From Iodidimonas sp. SYSU 1G8 (GTDB lineage: Bacteria > Pseudomonadota > Alphaproteobacteria > SMXS01): a stretch of 64,000 nucleotides of DNA. Location: contig NZ_JBBYXJ010000002.1 in the NCBI RefSeq assembly GCF_039655775.1, positions 1,364,001 to 1,428,000 of the forward strand, given 5' to 3'. The position numbers were made by a program, and so were the translations under genes. The first letter of the stretch is position 1. Each line of letters begins with the position of its first letter. Positions 17,271-25,979 of this stretch are shown piece by piece. The notes under the pieces are model-generated. The model did no database searches. It was not told the origin of the DNA and worked only from the letters and a program-made list of their open reading frames with translations.

Positions 17271-17295
17271 GGAACAAAAATCCCCGAGACAGGTT
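17271..17295 (+). promoter_or_regulatory. EcfG-like promoter (imperfect) upstream of hemerythrin
   Basis: GGAAC (17271-17275), a 16-base spacer and GGTT (17292-17295) fit the EcfG consensus except for one -10 base. It is 50 bp before the start codon, a suitable distance for a promoter. Confidence 0.35.
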
Positions 17296-17345
17296 GATTG
17301 TGAGGCCCCGCGAGAGCGCGCGGGTAACATCACAGGAAAATCATC

Positions 17346-17870
17346 ATGGCCACGACCCAGACATCCAAGAATACAAAGTCGAAGGCGGCCGGCGGCAGCG
17401 GCAAGAAAAGTGCCTCTTCCAAAAAGGAGACAGGCGCTGTTGCTCTGCTGAAGCAGGATCACCGCGACTTGGAAAAGATGTTCGAGCAGTTCGAAAAGGC
17501 GCGTAGCGCCGATCGAAAGGCTGAACTCGCGTCCAATATCTGCAAGGCGCTCACCGTGCATGCGCAGATCGAGGAGGAGTTGTTTTATCCGGAAGCGCGC
17601 GGCGAGGTCGACGAGGATTTGCTCGACGAAGCAGAAGTCGAACACATGGGCGCTAAAAAGTTGATCGCCGAAATCGAGGGCATGACGCCTGAAGACCGGC
17701 TGTTCGACGCCAAGGTGACGGTGCTGAGCGAATACATCAAGCACCACGTGAAGGAAGAGGAAGAAGAGCTCTTCCCCGAAGCCCAGAAGTCGGAGATGGA
17801 CCTGGACGCCATTGGCAAGCAATTGGCCGCCCGCAAGAAAGAGCTGATGGCCGAACTCGACGGCGATTGA
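17346..17870 (+). CDS. Hemerythrin HHE domain protein
   Basis: The 174-residue protein has a Lys/Ser-rich tail (1-28) followed by a four-helix HHE domain. Candidate di-iron ligands are His39 (KQDHRDLEKMF), His72 and nearby Glu (VHAQIEEELFYPE), His100 (EVEHMGAKK) and His133/134 with Glu (IKHHVKEEEEELFPE). It would bind oxygen or sense redox state or nitric oxide in the cytoplasm. AGGA precedes the ATG. An FNR/FixK-type box and an EcfG-like site lie upstream. Confidence 0.9.
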   Translation: MATTQTSKNTKSKAAGGSGKKSASSKKETGAVALLKQDHRDLEKMFEQFEKARSADRKAELASNICKALTVHAQIEEELFYPEARGEVDEDLLDEAEVEHMGAKKLIAEIEGMTPEDRLFDAKVTVLSEYIKHHVKEEEEELFPEAQKSEMDLDAIGKQLAARKKELMAELDGD

Positions 17871-17894
17871 TCGCGTGGCTTGCCGGGGCGTGCG

Positions 17895-18341
17895 TCACTC
17901 AGGTGCGGCGACACCGCGCACGTTCCGGCAATCAGCGTTCTGCAGAACGGGTTCTCCTCCGCTTCGTGGGCGAATCTCCAGTGAGAACCGTCCAAGCGCC
18001 GTGTAGAGCGGGTCGGTTTTTTCCGGACATAATGCGCCAGCGATCATGAGGCGGTTCATCGCGGGCAGGGTCTCCATCACCGCTACCCGTTCGGCCGGAA
18101 GCTCAAGGGTGATGGCGATACCGGGCGGCTCCACGGCAATGGCGGCGATACGCCAGCCCGCGACGGGCGGATTCGCATCGTAATAGTCGTCGAGGTCGTC
18201 GGCGAGTGCCTGAAGTTTGGCAATCTCCTCGTCATTGGCCCATGGCCGAGTGACCCAGTAGACCGCAGCGGCCGCTGCCGCGACGAGGACAACCGCTCCT
18301 ACGGCCACCATAGTGCGGCGGGACGTGCGTTGGACAGACAT
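17895..18341 (-). CDS. Single-helix membrane-anchored hypothetical protein
   Basis: The 148-residue protein has one N-terminal membrane helix (VAVGAVVLVAAAAAAVYWV, about 12-30) and a soluble domain of about 115 residues with two cysteines (GALCPEK, NADCRNV). It is probably periplasmic and anchored. GAGGTAA precedes the ATG. No family is recognised. It stands alone between the hemerythrin and AI-2E transporter genes. Confidence 0.65.
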   Translation of the reverse strand: MSVQRTSRRTMVAVGAVVLVAAAAAAVYWVTRPWANDEEIAKLQALADDLDDYYDANPPVAGWRIAAIAVEPPGIAITLELPAERVAVMETLPAMNRLMIAGALCPEKTDPLYTALGRFSLEIRPRSGGEPVLQNADCRNVRGVAAPE

Positions 18342-18422
18342 CGTTTACCTCCTTAGATGTCGATCTCATCACAACCGATATGGGGATCTGCCGTGAACCG
18401 GCCAAGAGCTCTTGATCGGCAA

Positions 18423-19523
18423 TCAGCTTATCACGGAGGACTGGCTACGCGGCTTGCCGCTCAGATATTCATTCAACGCCGCCATGGAGGGGACGTGGCT
18501 GCTGATGACGTTGAGAACGACGGTCAGCGGAACCGCCATGAGGGCGCCAGGAATGCCCCAAAGCCAGGACCAGATGGCAATGGACAGGAACATGACAACA
18601 GGGTTGATGGTGAACCGACGTCCGAGAAGGCTGGGCGTGACGAGGCTTGATTCAACGAAATTCGCGACCGTGTAGATGGCGGGCGCGATCAGTGCGTCGC
18701 CCACGGCCGGAAACTGCAGCAATGCAGCGACTGTAACCAGCAAGGCTCCGATGATGTAGCCAATATAGGGGATGAAGTTAAGCAACGCGGCCAGCATGCC
18801 CCAGAACAAGGCGTTCTCGAGCCCCATGAAATAGAGGCCGAAGCCGATCACCCCGCCCAGCGCGATATTGATGAGCAGAATGGTCAGCAGATATCCGGAT
18901 ACCTCTTTCTCGATGGTCATCAAAATGCTGACCACGGCCCGCTTGTCGTGAAACGTGGGCATGAGGCGAACAGTCTTTTCCTTGAACATGTCGCCGGCCG
19001 CCAGCAGGAAATACAGCAGGACCAACATCATCAGGACCTGAAGGCCGATCTCCTGGGCGCTGTTCATCAGTCGCTCCATCACGCCCGGCGTGGTGGTGAT
19101 GACGGTCGGCGGCTTGCGGCTGTTGCTGCTCCCATTGGTGAAATTCATCACGTCGGCCGACGCCTTTTGGACAGACTCGACGGACTCCCACATGGGCCGG
19201 AATTTTTCTTCGAGCTGCCGGGTCACCTTGGGAAGACGATCAACCCAGTCCATTGTTGGCTTGCTGAAAGCCACCACGGCGGTGCCGACGATCCCCAGGA
19301 GAAGGATAATAACCAGCGCCGCGAGGATGGGTGCCGGAATGCCGCGCCTTATCAGCGGCCTGATCAAGGGCGAGACCATGAAACTGATCAGGATCGCGCC
19401 CGCCACCGGAATGAAAATACCCGCCGCGAGATAAAGGCAGGCGAGAACGGCGATGATGAACATGCCGATGATGGAGATGGCTTGCCAGCGCTGGAGGCGG
19501 GAAGACGACGAGTAAAAGGGCAT
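18423..19523 (-). CDS. AI-2E family transporter (PerM-like)
   Basis: The 366-residue inner-membrane protein has the family layout: N-terminal hydrophobic pair, an amphipathic soluble stretch (KPTMDWVDRLPKVTRQLEEK), then a block of helices including LNFIPYIGYIIGALL. Members export small molecules or ions; a few have been tied to autoinducer-2, most have no proven substrate. The frame stays open upstream, but ATG 19523 begins the family region, and a perfect EcfG-type promoter lies at 19582-19606. Confidence 0.88.
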   Translation of the reverse strand: MPFYSSSSRLQRWQAISIIGMFIIAVLACLYLAAGIFIPVAGAILISFMVSPLIRPLIRRGIPAPILAALVIILLLGIVGTAVVAFSKPTMDWVDRLPKVTRQLEEKFRPMWESVESVQKASADVMNFTNGSSNSRKPPTVITTTPGVMERLMNSAQEIGLQVLMMLVLLYFLLAAGDMFKEKTVRLMPTFHDKRAVVSILMTIEKEVSGYLLTILLINIALGGVIGFGLYFMGLENALFWGMLAALLNFIPYIGYIIGALLVTVAALLQFPAVGDALIAPAIYTVANFVESSLVTPSLLGRRFTINPVVMFLSIAIWSWLWGIPGALMAVPLTVVLNVISSHVPSMAALNEYLSGKPRSQSSVIS

Positions 19524-19581
19524 GCGCGCCGCCTGATAGTTGCCGGTGGGGGCCGTCCCGACGTGATGGTCCCGGAAGGTG

Positions 19582-19606
19582 AACGGCGGCGGATGCTGGT
19601 GGTTCC
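19582..19606 (-). promoter_or_regulatory. EcfG-type promoter for the AI-2E transporter
   Basis: Read on the minus strand, GGAAC (19606-19602), a 16-base spacer and CGTT (19585-19582) match the general-stress sigma consensus exactly. It lies 59 bp upstream of the transporter start, in the gap after the metallopeptidase gene. Confidence 0.6.
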
Positions 19607-19609
19607 CGG

Positions 19610-20479
19610 CTACAGCGCGGCGGCGCTGAAAGTATCGCAGGCGGCCATGCTGCCCTGATCCATGCCTTGGCGAAACCAGTGGACACGCTGAGCCGACGTC
19701 CCGTGGGTAAAGGCATCCGGTGTCACGTGGCCTTGCGACTGGCGTTGCAGCCTGTCGTCGCCGATAGCGCTCGCGGCGGCCAGAGCTTCCTCGACGTCGC
19801 CGTCCTCCAGCAAGGCACGGCTGTTGTGGGCGTGATGAGCCCACACGCCGGCGAAACAATCGGCCTGCAATTCGAGTCGGACGGACATGGCGTTGTACTC
19901 TGCCTGGGCAACCCGGCCCCGCAGGCGGTCGACCTGCTGCGAGATACCCATGAGTGTCTGCACGTGATGGCCGACCTCGTGGGCGATCACATAGGCCTGG
20001 GCGAAGTCACCCGGGGCGCCGAAGCGTCGGTCGAGTTCATCGAAGAAAGTGGTGTCCAGATATACCTTGCGGTCGCCGGGACAATAGAATGGCCCGGTGG
20101 CGGACTGTCCAACGCCGCAGGCGGAGCGGGTGGCGCCGCTGAACAGAACGAGGGTGGGTTCTTCGTAACGGCCGCCCGACTGCTCGAACAGGCCGTGCCA
20201 GGTCTGCTCGGTGTCGGCCAGGACGACGGAGACGAACTGCGCGGACTCACGGGCTTCCGGCGACTGGGTGTCGACGGTCTGTCCCTGGTCCGGAGGCGAT
20301 CCGCCCTGAAGGAGAACGGTCGGGTCGACGCCAAAATAGAGCCCGACCAGGACAACGATGACCGTGCCGAGCAGCCCCAGTTTGCCCCCGCCGCCGCCCA
20401 GCGGGAACCGCGAGCCGCCGCCCCCCTGGCCGCGGCGATCCTCGATATTGCTGCTACCCGAACGACCGCGCCAACGCAT
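19610..20479 (-). CDS. Neutral zinc metallopeptidase, YpfJ family
   Basis: The 289-residue protein has a Gly-rich N-terminus, one membrane helix (about 34-50) and a metallopeptidase domain with HEVGH (His167, Glu168, His171). Two cysteines near CGVGQS and FYCPGD may form a disulfide. The catalytic part is probably periplasmic. ATG 20479 has GGGAGAG upstream. The physiological substrate of this family is unknown. Confidence 0.9.
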   Translation of the reverse strand: MRWRGRSGSSNIEDRRGQGGGGSRFPLGGGGGKLGLLGTVIVVLVGLYFGVDPTVLLQGGSPPDQGQTVDTQSPEARESAQFVSVVLADTEQTWHGLFEQSGGRYEEPTLVLFSGATRSACGVGQSATGPFYCPGDRKVYLDTTFFDELDRRFGAPGDFAQAYVIAHEVGHHVQTLMGISQQVDRLRGRVAQAEYNAMSVRLELQADCFAGVWAHHAHNSRALLEDGDVEEALAAASAIGDDRLQRQSQGHVTPDAFTHGTSAQRVHWFRQGMDQGSMAACDTFSAAAL

Positions 20480-20643
20480 GGGCTCTCTCCCGATTTTCAC
20501 CGATAACGGTAGAAGACGGGACAATGTGCCACAAGCAGGCGCCTATCCCGCGCAAGGCATCTGCGCGAAAGACGTATTGAGATGCCGAGCCGGCCCGGGA
20601 GAATGGAGGCCGGTCATCGCTTGATCGACGCCGCTCAATTTTC

Positions 20644-22692
20644 ATGAAGGGGGACCTGTTGCGAACACGCCGGGCGCTGGCCATCACTGCCTTATTTTTC
20701 TGTTACACGCCGGCCATGGCGCATATCTCGGACAGCGAGGACAACATCGAGGAGGTCGTCGTCTGGGGGCGGGCGCTCAGCCTCGTCGGCAAGGTATCGA
20801 GCGCGTCCGAAGGGCTGGTGGGCTATTCCGACCTCTCGAAACGCCCGATTTTGCGGGCGGGTGAACTGGTCGAGGTCATTCCCGGAATGATCGCCACCCA
20901 GCACAGCGGCACCGGCAAGGCGAACCAGTATTTCCTGCGAGGCTTCAATCTCGACCACGGGACCGATTTCGCGGTCTCCTTCCAGGGCATGCCGGTCAAC
21001 ATGCCGACCCATGGTCATGGGCAGGGCTATCTCGACCTGAATTTCATCATTCCCGAACTGGTGGAGTATGTCGCCTACGAGAAAGGGCCCTATCATAGCG
21101 ATAGGGGAGACTTCTCGAGCGGTGGATCGGCGTCCTTCAAGACCTATGACCGGCTGGACAAGGGTTTCGCGCAGGCGAGTATCGGCAGCCATGGCTATTA
21201 TCGTCTCGTCGCGGCCGATTCCACGGACGTTGGTGAAGGCGACTTGCTCTGGGCTGGCGAGCTGCATTTCTCGAACGGTCCGTGGCTGCTGGATGAGGAT
21301 CTGGAAAAGGCCAATCTGCTGGTCAAATATACCGGCAAGATCGGTGACACGGACGCCCGGCTCATCGCCACGGCGTACCGCGCCTCCTGGCAATCCACGG
21401 ACCAGATTCCGTTGCGGGCCGTCGAACAGGGACTGATTCCGCGTAAGGGCTTCATCGATCCGGATCTGGGCGGGGAAACAACCCGGCTGAGCCTCAGTGG
21501 CGCGCTGGATTTCGGCAAGATCGCGGCACAGATCTACGGGATTTATTACGATTTTTCGCTGTACTCCAACTTCACCTATTTTCTCGACGATCCCGTCAAT
21601 GGCGACGAATTCGAGCAGGCCGACGAGCGGGCGATTTTCGGCGGGCGACTGTCCTATGAAGACGATGTCAGCCTCGGCGGTCTCGCCGCGACGGTGCGCG
21701 CCGGTCTCGATGTCCGCTACGACGACATTCTGGGCGTGGGCCTCTTCCACACCGCCGGGCGCGGCAGGCTGTCGGCGGTCCGGGACGATCGGGTTCACGA
21801 GGTGATTGCCAGCCTGCACGGCGAGATGGAGCTGCACTGGACCGACCGTTTCCGATCGATCCTGGGGGGCCGCGTGGACTGGCTCTCCTGGGATGTCCGG
21901 TCCGCGCTGCCCGCCAATTCGGGTACGGGCGACGACGCCATGGTCAGCCCCAAGGCGACCCTGGCCTATGAGGTGCTCGACGGTCTCGAGCTTTACGCCA
22001 GCTATGGCCGAGGGTTCCATTCCAACGACGTGCGCGGCGCGACCATCTCCATCGATCCGAAAACCGGCGATCCGGCCGAGCCTGTGCCCGCCCTGGTCCG
22101 AAGCGAAGGCGCGGAACTGGGGGTGCGTTTCGAGGTGGACAAGACGGTCACCCTGACCGCGGCGGCCTTCTGGCTCGACCTGGAATCGGAACTGGTGTTT
22201 GTGGGAGATGCCGGGGCGACCGAGCCCAATGATGGTACAAGGCGGTACGGTATCGAGACATCGGTATTCTGGCAGGCCGCGGACTGGCTGGTCTTCGATC
22301 TGTCCGGTGCGCTGACACAGGCCCGGTTCCGGGCCATCTCCGACAACCGCATCCCCAACTCCGTGGGCTTCGTGTTCGGAGGCGGCGCCGTCATCACCTT
22401 GCCCGAAGGGTTCAGCGCGAGCCTGCGGGTTCGTCATCTGGGGGATGCCCCGTTGATCGAGGACAATTCCGTCCGCAGCCGTACCACCACATTGGTCAAT
22501 CTGGGGCTCGGGTACGATTTCGGGCGGTTCCAGATCGGGCTTGAGTTACTCAACCTGCTGAACAGCAAGGATAACGACATCAGCTATTTCTACGAATCAC
22601 GGTTGCCCGGCGAGGCGGCGGGGGTCGAGGACATCCACTTTCATCCGGTGGAGCCCTTTACCGTCAGGGCGTCTGTCCGCGTCCGGTGGTAG
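20644..22692 (+). CDS. TonB-dependent outer membrane receptor
   Basis: The 682-residue protein has a signal peptide ending at PAMA, a TonB-box-like EEVVVWG, a plug with YFLRGFNLDHGTDFA and MPTHGHGQGYLDLNF, and a C-terminal 22-strand barrel ending in VRVRW. It would import a large ligand at the expense of proton motive force. The annotated ATG 20644 has no ribosome site, whereas TTG 20659 follows AAGGGGGA and may be the true start. No Fur box was seen, so the ligand may not be iron. Confidence 0.9.
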   Translation: MKGDLLRTRRALAITALFFCYTPAMAHISDSEDNIEEVVVWGRALSLVGKVSSASEGLVGYSDLSKRPILRAGELVEVIPGMIATQHSGTGKANQYFLRGFNLDHGTDFAVSFQGMPVNMPTHGHGQGYLDLNFIIPELVEYVAYEKGPYHSDRGDFSSGGSASFKTYDRLDKGFAQASIGSHGYYRLVAADSTDVGEGDLLWAGELHFSNGPWLLDEDLEKANLLVKYTGKIGDTDARLIATAYRASWQSTDQIPLRAVEQGLIPRKGFIDPDLGGETTRLSLSGALDFGKIAAQIYGIYYDFSLYSNFTYFLDDPVNGDEFEQADERAIFGGRLSYEDDVSLGGLAATVRAGLDVRYDDILGVGLFHTAGRGRLSAVRDDRVHEVIASLHGEMELHWTDRFRSILGGRVDWLSWDVRSALPANSGTGDDAMVSPKATLAYEVLDGLELYASYGRGFHSNDVRGATISIDPKTGDPAEPVPALVRSEGAELGVRFEVDKTVTLTAAAFWLDLESELVFVGDAGATEPNDGTRRYGIETSVFWQAADWLVFDLSGALTQARFRAISDNRIPNSVGFVFGGGAVITLPEGFSASLRVRHLGDAPLIEDNSVRSRTTTLVNLGLGYDFGRFQIGLELLNLLNSKDNDISYFYESRLPGEAAGVEDIHFHPVEPFTVRASVRVRW

Positions 22693-22698
22693 ACGGCG

Positions 22699-23970
22699 TC
22701 AGGCCGTCACGGCCGGCCGTGAAAAGCGCATGCCGGCCGCGCTGAAACGGTCCAATACCGCCGTGCCCAGAGCAAGGGCGGGCGTCAGGACACCGGCGCG
22801 GTCGGGCTTGGCTGAATCCGGGTCCGCCAGGATGAGAGCAGCTTCGCCGATCATGTTCGCGGTCGTCCGGTAGCCGGGGTGACCATCGGCATCGAGGGTG
22901 ATCTCCACCGCGCCTTGCGCTCCGCTGGCGCGTCCGCGCAGGGTCCAGTGCCACAGGTCGAGATGCTCGAGGCTTGGCCCGGCGCCGGGGCTTGGTGCGA
23001 AGCGGTCGACCATGTTTTTCATCAGGCTGCGCGGCATCCGCAGCGGTGTGTTGGCGAGCCAGCCCATGGCGGACGCCGTCGCGGCCATGGCATAGGCGGC
23101 CGGTGCGCGCATGGCGCCGGTGGTGACGGCGCTGGAACTCATGCGCTCCCGGTAGAGGATGCCGGTCGATACCGGGACCTGCTCGCGCCGCAGCAACGCA
23201 AACGTACGGTTGACAACAGCCGGATGCAGGAACGGCCCAGGGAAGATGGGCGTCGACCAGGGCTCCAGATCGTCGTCGCGCGGGGTCATGTCATAGGGCA
23301 TGGCGCGCCTGATGGCGTCGCGGTCCAGATCGTCCGCCGGATTCAGTGCCGTGGGGTCCAGCGAAAGTCCGGAAAAGTCGTTCTCGAGCATGACCCGCAT
23401 GGTTTCCGCTGTCCCGCCGGAGATCATCTCGCCAAGCCCGGTGACGCCCGGGGGCGGCGTCACCGCACCAGCCAGCAGGTCGATGCGCGCGGGACTGTCG
23501 CCATAGCGGGCCATGTAGTCTTCGAGAAGCGCGAGCGCCATGAGGTCGAAGGGCAGGGCTTCGTAGCCCGCGACCGGCGCGATCCTGGCGCCGCTGGCGC
23601 GGGCGATAGCGTCGAAACGGTCGATGATCCCGCGGACGAAAATCAGTTCGCCGGTGAGGTCGAGATAGTGGGTTCCCGCCGCCGCGCAGGCGCCGACCAA
23701 GGGTTCGGCGCGCCCGTAATAGGGACCCGCCAGATTGGCGATGATCCGGCCACGTGCCGCCAGATCGGCGGCGCCGGTCGTCTGGGTACAGTCGGCGGCG
23801 ATGGCGCCGAAGGCACCGAAGCGCTCGACAAGCGGGGACAGGGTGTCCATCCGGCGGCCCGCCACGGCCCAGCGCTGGCCCGTTTCGAGGGCGCGGCGTG
23901 CCAGATATTCGCAGACGCGCTGACCGGTATAGCCGGTCGCGCCCAGCACGATCACGTCGAACTCGCTCAT
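22699..23970 (-). CDS. Saccharopine dehydrogenase-like NAD(P)-binding reductase
   Basis: The 423-residue protein has an N-terminal Rossmann motif (VLGATGYTGQRV) and the LAGPYYGRAEPLVGAC and THYLDLTGE segments of the saccharopine dehydrogenase-like/trans-acting enoyl reductase group. Such proteins usually reduce lipid-linked substrates rather than make lysine. It is convergent with the TonB receptor gene. The substrate is unknown. Confidence 0.82.
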   Translation of the reverse strand: MSEFDVIVLGATGYTGQRVCEYLARRALETGQRWAVAGRRMDTLSPLVERFGAFGAIAADCTQTTGAADLAARGRIIANLAGPYYGRAEPLVGACAAAGTHYLDLTGELIFVRGIIDRFDAIARASGARIAPVAGYEALPFDLMALALLEDYMARYGDSPARIDLLAGAVTPPPGVTGLGEMISGGTAETMRVMLENDFSGLSLDPTALNPADDLDRDAIRRAMPYDMTPRDDDLEPWSTPIFPGPFLHPAVVNRTFALLRREQVPVSTGILYRERMSSSAVTTGAMRAPAAYAMAATASAMGWLANTPLRMPRSLMKNMVDRFAPSPGAGPSLEHLDLWHWTLRGRASGAQGAVEITLDADGHPGYRTTANMIGEAALILADPDSAKPDRAGVLTPALALGTAVLDRFSAAGMRFSRPAVTA

Positions 23971-24045
23971 GGCCGCAGGTCTCCGGTGATATGCATTGGG
24001 TGCGACTATAGCATTGTCTGACGTTCGGGGCCGCGAAAGCGTTCG

Positions 24046-24081
24046 TCAAAAGAAAACGGGCCGGAACAAGTCCGGCCCGTT
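24046..24081 (-). terminator. Intrinsic terminator of the DUF1236 gene
   Basis: An 11-bp perfect stem (AACGGGCCGGA at 24055-24065 with 24071-24081) and a 5-base loop are followed on the minus strand by TTTTCTTTT. It lies 20 bp after the DUF1236 stop. Confidence 0.85.
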
Positions 24082-24100
24082 GGCGATCTTCAGCGATTCA

Positions 24101-24436
24101 TTACCAGACGTGAACGACGCGGCGGGTCGCCCGCTCCACCACCACCGGCTTTTCGTTGATGATGGTGTAGCTGTAGCGGTCGGGATCCTCGACCTTCACC
24201 GTTTCCGGCAGCGAATAGACCTTCACTTCACCCGGCAAGACCACTCCGACTTCGGGGCGAAGTTCGGGATTGCTGATGGGCGTGTAGTTCTTGGTCGTCG
24301 AATACTCGCGGATCACGGCACCGTCATCGGCGGTCCAGGTCCGCGTGGTGGTGGTGGTCGTGGTCTGCGCCATGGCAGGCGCGACGCCCGCGATCAGAGC
24401 GGAGGCGGTAACGACGGAAAGCAGAAGCTTCTTCAT
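24101..24436 (-). CDS. DUF1236 domain exported protein
   Basis: The 111-residue protein has a signal peptide ending at APAMAQ, a Thr-rich stretch, and the DUF1236 core (VVLPGEVKVYSLPE then YSYTIINEKPVVVE), common in alphaproteobacteria. It is probably periplasmic; its function is unknown. A perfect EcfG-type promoter upstream and a clean terminator make it a single-gene, probably stress-induced unit. Confidence 0.88.
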   Translation of the reverse strand: MKKLLLSVVTASALIAGVAPAMAQTTTTTTTRTWTADDGAVIREYSTTKNYTPISNPELRPEVGVVLPGEVKVYSLPETVKVEDPDRYSYTIINEKPVVVERATRRVVHVW

Positions 24437-24515
24437 GTGTCTCTCCCATATGGCGGCGCATGTCAGGGGAACCCTGCAATCGGCCGCGCGGATTGCCGAT
24501 TGAAACCGCAGCCTA

Positions 24516-24540
24516 AACGCAAGCAGATCGTCGCGGTTCC
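24516..24540 (-). promoter_or_regulatory. EcfG-type promoter for the DUF1236 gene
   Basis: On the minus strand GGAAC (24540-24536), a 16-base spacer and CGTT (24519-24516) match the consensus exactly, about 80 bp from the DUF1236 start. Confidence 0.6.
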
Positions 24541-24693
24541 ATGGGGGCGGCGACGATATTTCATGAAATCCTTGCCCTAACTGTTTTCGTACGTGATGGA
24601 TATCGATCCCCTTCTTGTCGGGCAGGTACTGTTTTTATGAACAGGTGCTGAATATCGTCTTGTTTTGGTTGAAAGATTTCGCCGTTATTTTTC

Positions 24694-24707
24694 ATCCATT
24701 AATGGAT
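24694..24707. repeat. Perfect 14-bp palindrome in the DUF1236/SH3 gap
   Basis: ATCCATTAATGGAT is fully self-complementary and lies just upstream of the SH3-gene EcfG-type promoter, a position suited to a regulator. No regulator gene adjoins it. The 368-bp gap 24437-24804 otherwise holds the two promoters and no gene. Confidence 0.4.
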
Positions 24708-24713
24708 ACATGC

Positions 24714-24738
24714 GGAACCCCGGATCGGTGCACACGTT
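24714..24738 (+). promoter_or_regulatory. EcfG-type promoter for the SH3-domain gene
   Basis: GGAAC (24714-24718), a 16-base spacer and CGTT (24735-24738) match exactly, 66 bp before the start codon. Confidence 0.6.
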
Positions 24739-24804
24739 GATCTTGCGGGAATCACTGAGAGCGACGCTTGCGCTTCACCCTATTCCCGTCATGAGGAGTG
24801 TAAG

Positions 24805-25332
24805 ATGCTTAAGAAAACCTTGGCAGCCGCAGCTGTCATGTTCGGGACATCCCTGCTGGCGGCGGTGCCGGCCAGCGCGGCGCCGGGCTACGCGACCGCC
24901 AGGCTAGAGGTGCGCGCGGGTCCGGACTTCGATTATCCTACTGTTGGCGTGGCACGGGCCGGGTCGCGTATCGAAATCAATGGCTGCCTGCCTGACTGGC
25001 GCTGGTGCGATGTCACCACGCGGCGTGACCGCGGCTGGGTGCGCGGCGAAGATATTCAGGCGGAATATCGCGGACGCCGCCTGTCCTACGGTTCGCCTTG
25101 GCGCGTGCCGGTATTTTCGTTCAATTTCGGCACCTATTGGGACAATCACTACCGGGGCAGGCCGTTCTACGGCGAACGGACGCGCTGGGAGCGTCACTGG
25201 CGCGACCATGATCGCGGCCCGCGCCGGGGACCTGACCACCATCGCGATGGCCGGGGAGACGGCCGCTACGATGACCGTCGCGGAGATCGTCATGAGGACC
25301 GCCGCGACTGGGACGATCGTCGGGACCGCTAA
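24805..25332 (+). CDS. Exported SH3b-domain protein with charged repeat tail
   Basis: The 175-residue protein has a signal peptide ending at ASAAPG and a bacterial SH3 domain (TARLEVRAGPDFDYPTVG then GWVRGEDIQ) with a Cys pair likely to form a disulfide. The Arg/Asp/His-rich tail repeats DRR/GDR units. Bacterial SH3 domains often bind peptidoglycan or envelope partners. GAGGAG precedes the ATG. Its promoter and position mirror those of the divergent DUF1236 gene. Confidence 0.85.
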   Translation: MLKKTLAAAAVMFGTSLLAAVPASAAPGYATARLEVRAGPDFDYPTVGVARAGSRIEINGCLPDWRWCDVTTRRDRGWVRGEDIQAEYRGRRLSYGSPWRVPVFSFNFGTYWDNHYRGRPFYGERTRWERHWRDHDRGPRRGPDHHRDGRGDGRYDDRRGDRHEDRRDWDDRRDR

Positions 25333-25351
25333 TATCTCTGGATAAGTCGTG

Positions 25352-25377
25352 GAAAGCCCTGGTTCGCCGGGGCTTTC
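25352..25377. terminator. Probable terminator between convergent genes
   Basis: GAAAGCCC (25352-25359) pairs with GGGCTTTC (25370-25377) around a 10-base loop. The T-run is weak. It lies between the SH3 gene and the convergent exported paralogue. Confidence 0.45.
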
Positions 25378-25390
25378 TCGCGTCAGGCGG

Positions 25391-25864
25391 TCAGAACGCG
25401 CCGGTGTTCTCCACCTTTTCGCACGCGCCGCTGGTATTCGGATAGGTGAAGCGTCCGGTCTTGCGCTCCAGGACGATCACGCCCTTGTAGCCACCCGCGA
25501 TCTTCGACAATCCCATGGTGATGAGTTTGCCGCGCAATTCGTCGCGATCGGTCGGAAACATGGCGCGCACCACGTCGTCATCATGGGTGAACTCGATCGA
25601 TCGGATGATGGTCGGGTCCTCGAGAGAGGGCGGCAGGGCTGGCCATTCGCTTGCCTTCAGTTCCATGTAAGAGGCAGCGTAGCTCATGCGCAGGCTGAAT
25701 TGGGTCGGGCGCTCGATGGGCGCCGCGCCGTCGCCTGCGCCCTGGTCCGTATAAACACCCTTGCACAATAGAAAGATCGTGTCCGCCGCCTCGGCGAGCG
25801 CCGTCGGTGCCGTGCTGGAAACGGACAGAAATGAACACAAAAGAATGATGTTTGCGCGCCGCAT
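25391..25864 (-). CDS. Exported hypothetical protein, copy A of a paralogous pair
   Basis: The 157-residue protein has a signal peptide ending near ALAEAA and a compact domain with LLCKGVYTDQ, YMELKASEWPALPPS, VRAMFPTDRDELRG, MGLSKIAGGYKGVI and a C-terminal CEK. Two cysteines at the domain ends could form a disulfide. It is clearly homologous along its length to the protein at 31336-31827. I do not recognise a named family. It lies downstream of the siderophore receptor but has its own signal peptide and start. Confidence 0.75.
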   Translation of the reverse strand: MRRANIILLCSFLSVSSTAPTALAEAADTIFLLCKGVYTDQGAGDGAAPIERPTQFSLRMSYAASYMELKASEWPALPPSLEDPTIIRSIEFTHDDDVVRAMFPTDRDELRGKLITMGLSKIAGGYKGVIVLERKTGRFTYPNTSGACEKVENTGAF

Positions 25865-25979
25865 AGTGCCCCCACGACTGTCATGCTGCTTTCAGCCGCG
25901 AGATGATACACCCCGGTCGTTCAGGGGCAATCCATCCTCGTCGCGGGAGCTGGACTGCGTGAACGCCGGGGCGCGAGGC

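Noticed and set aside
20480-20643. Fur box upstream of the first TonB receptor
   Set aside because: No sequence near the 19-bp consensus was seen, unlike the clear box at 28101-28119.
20692-22437. 581-codon open frame on the minus strand
   Set aside because: Antisense to the TonB receptor, which has a complete family structure.
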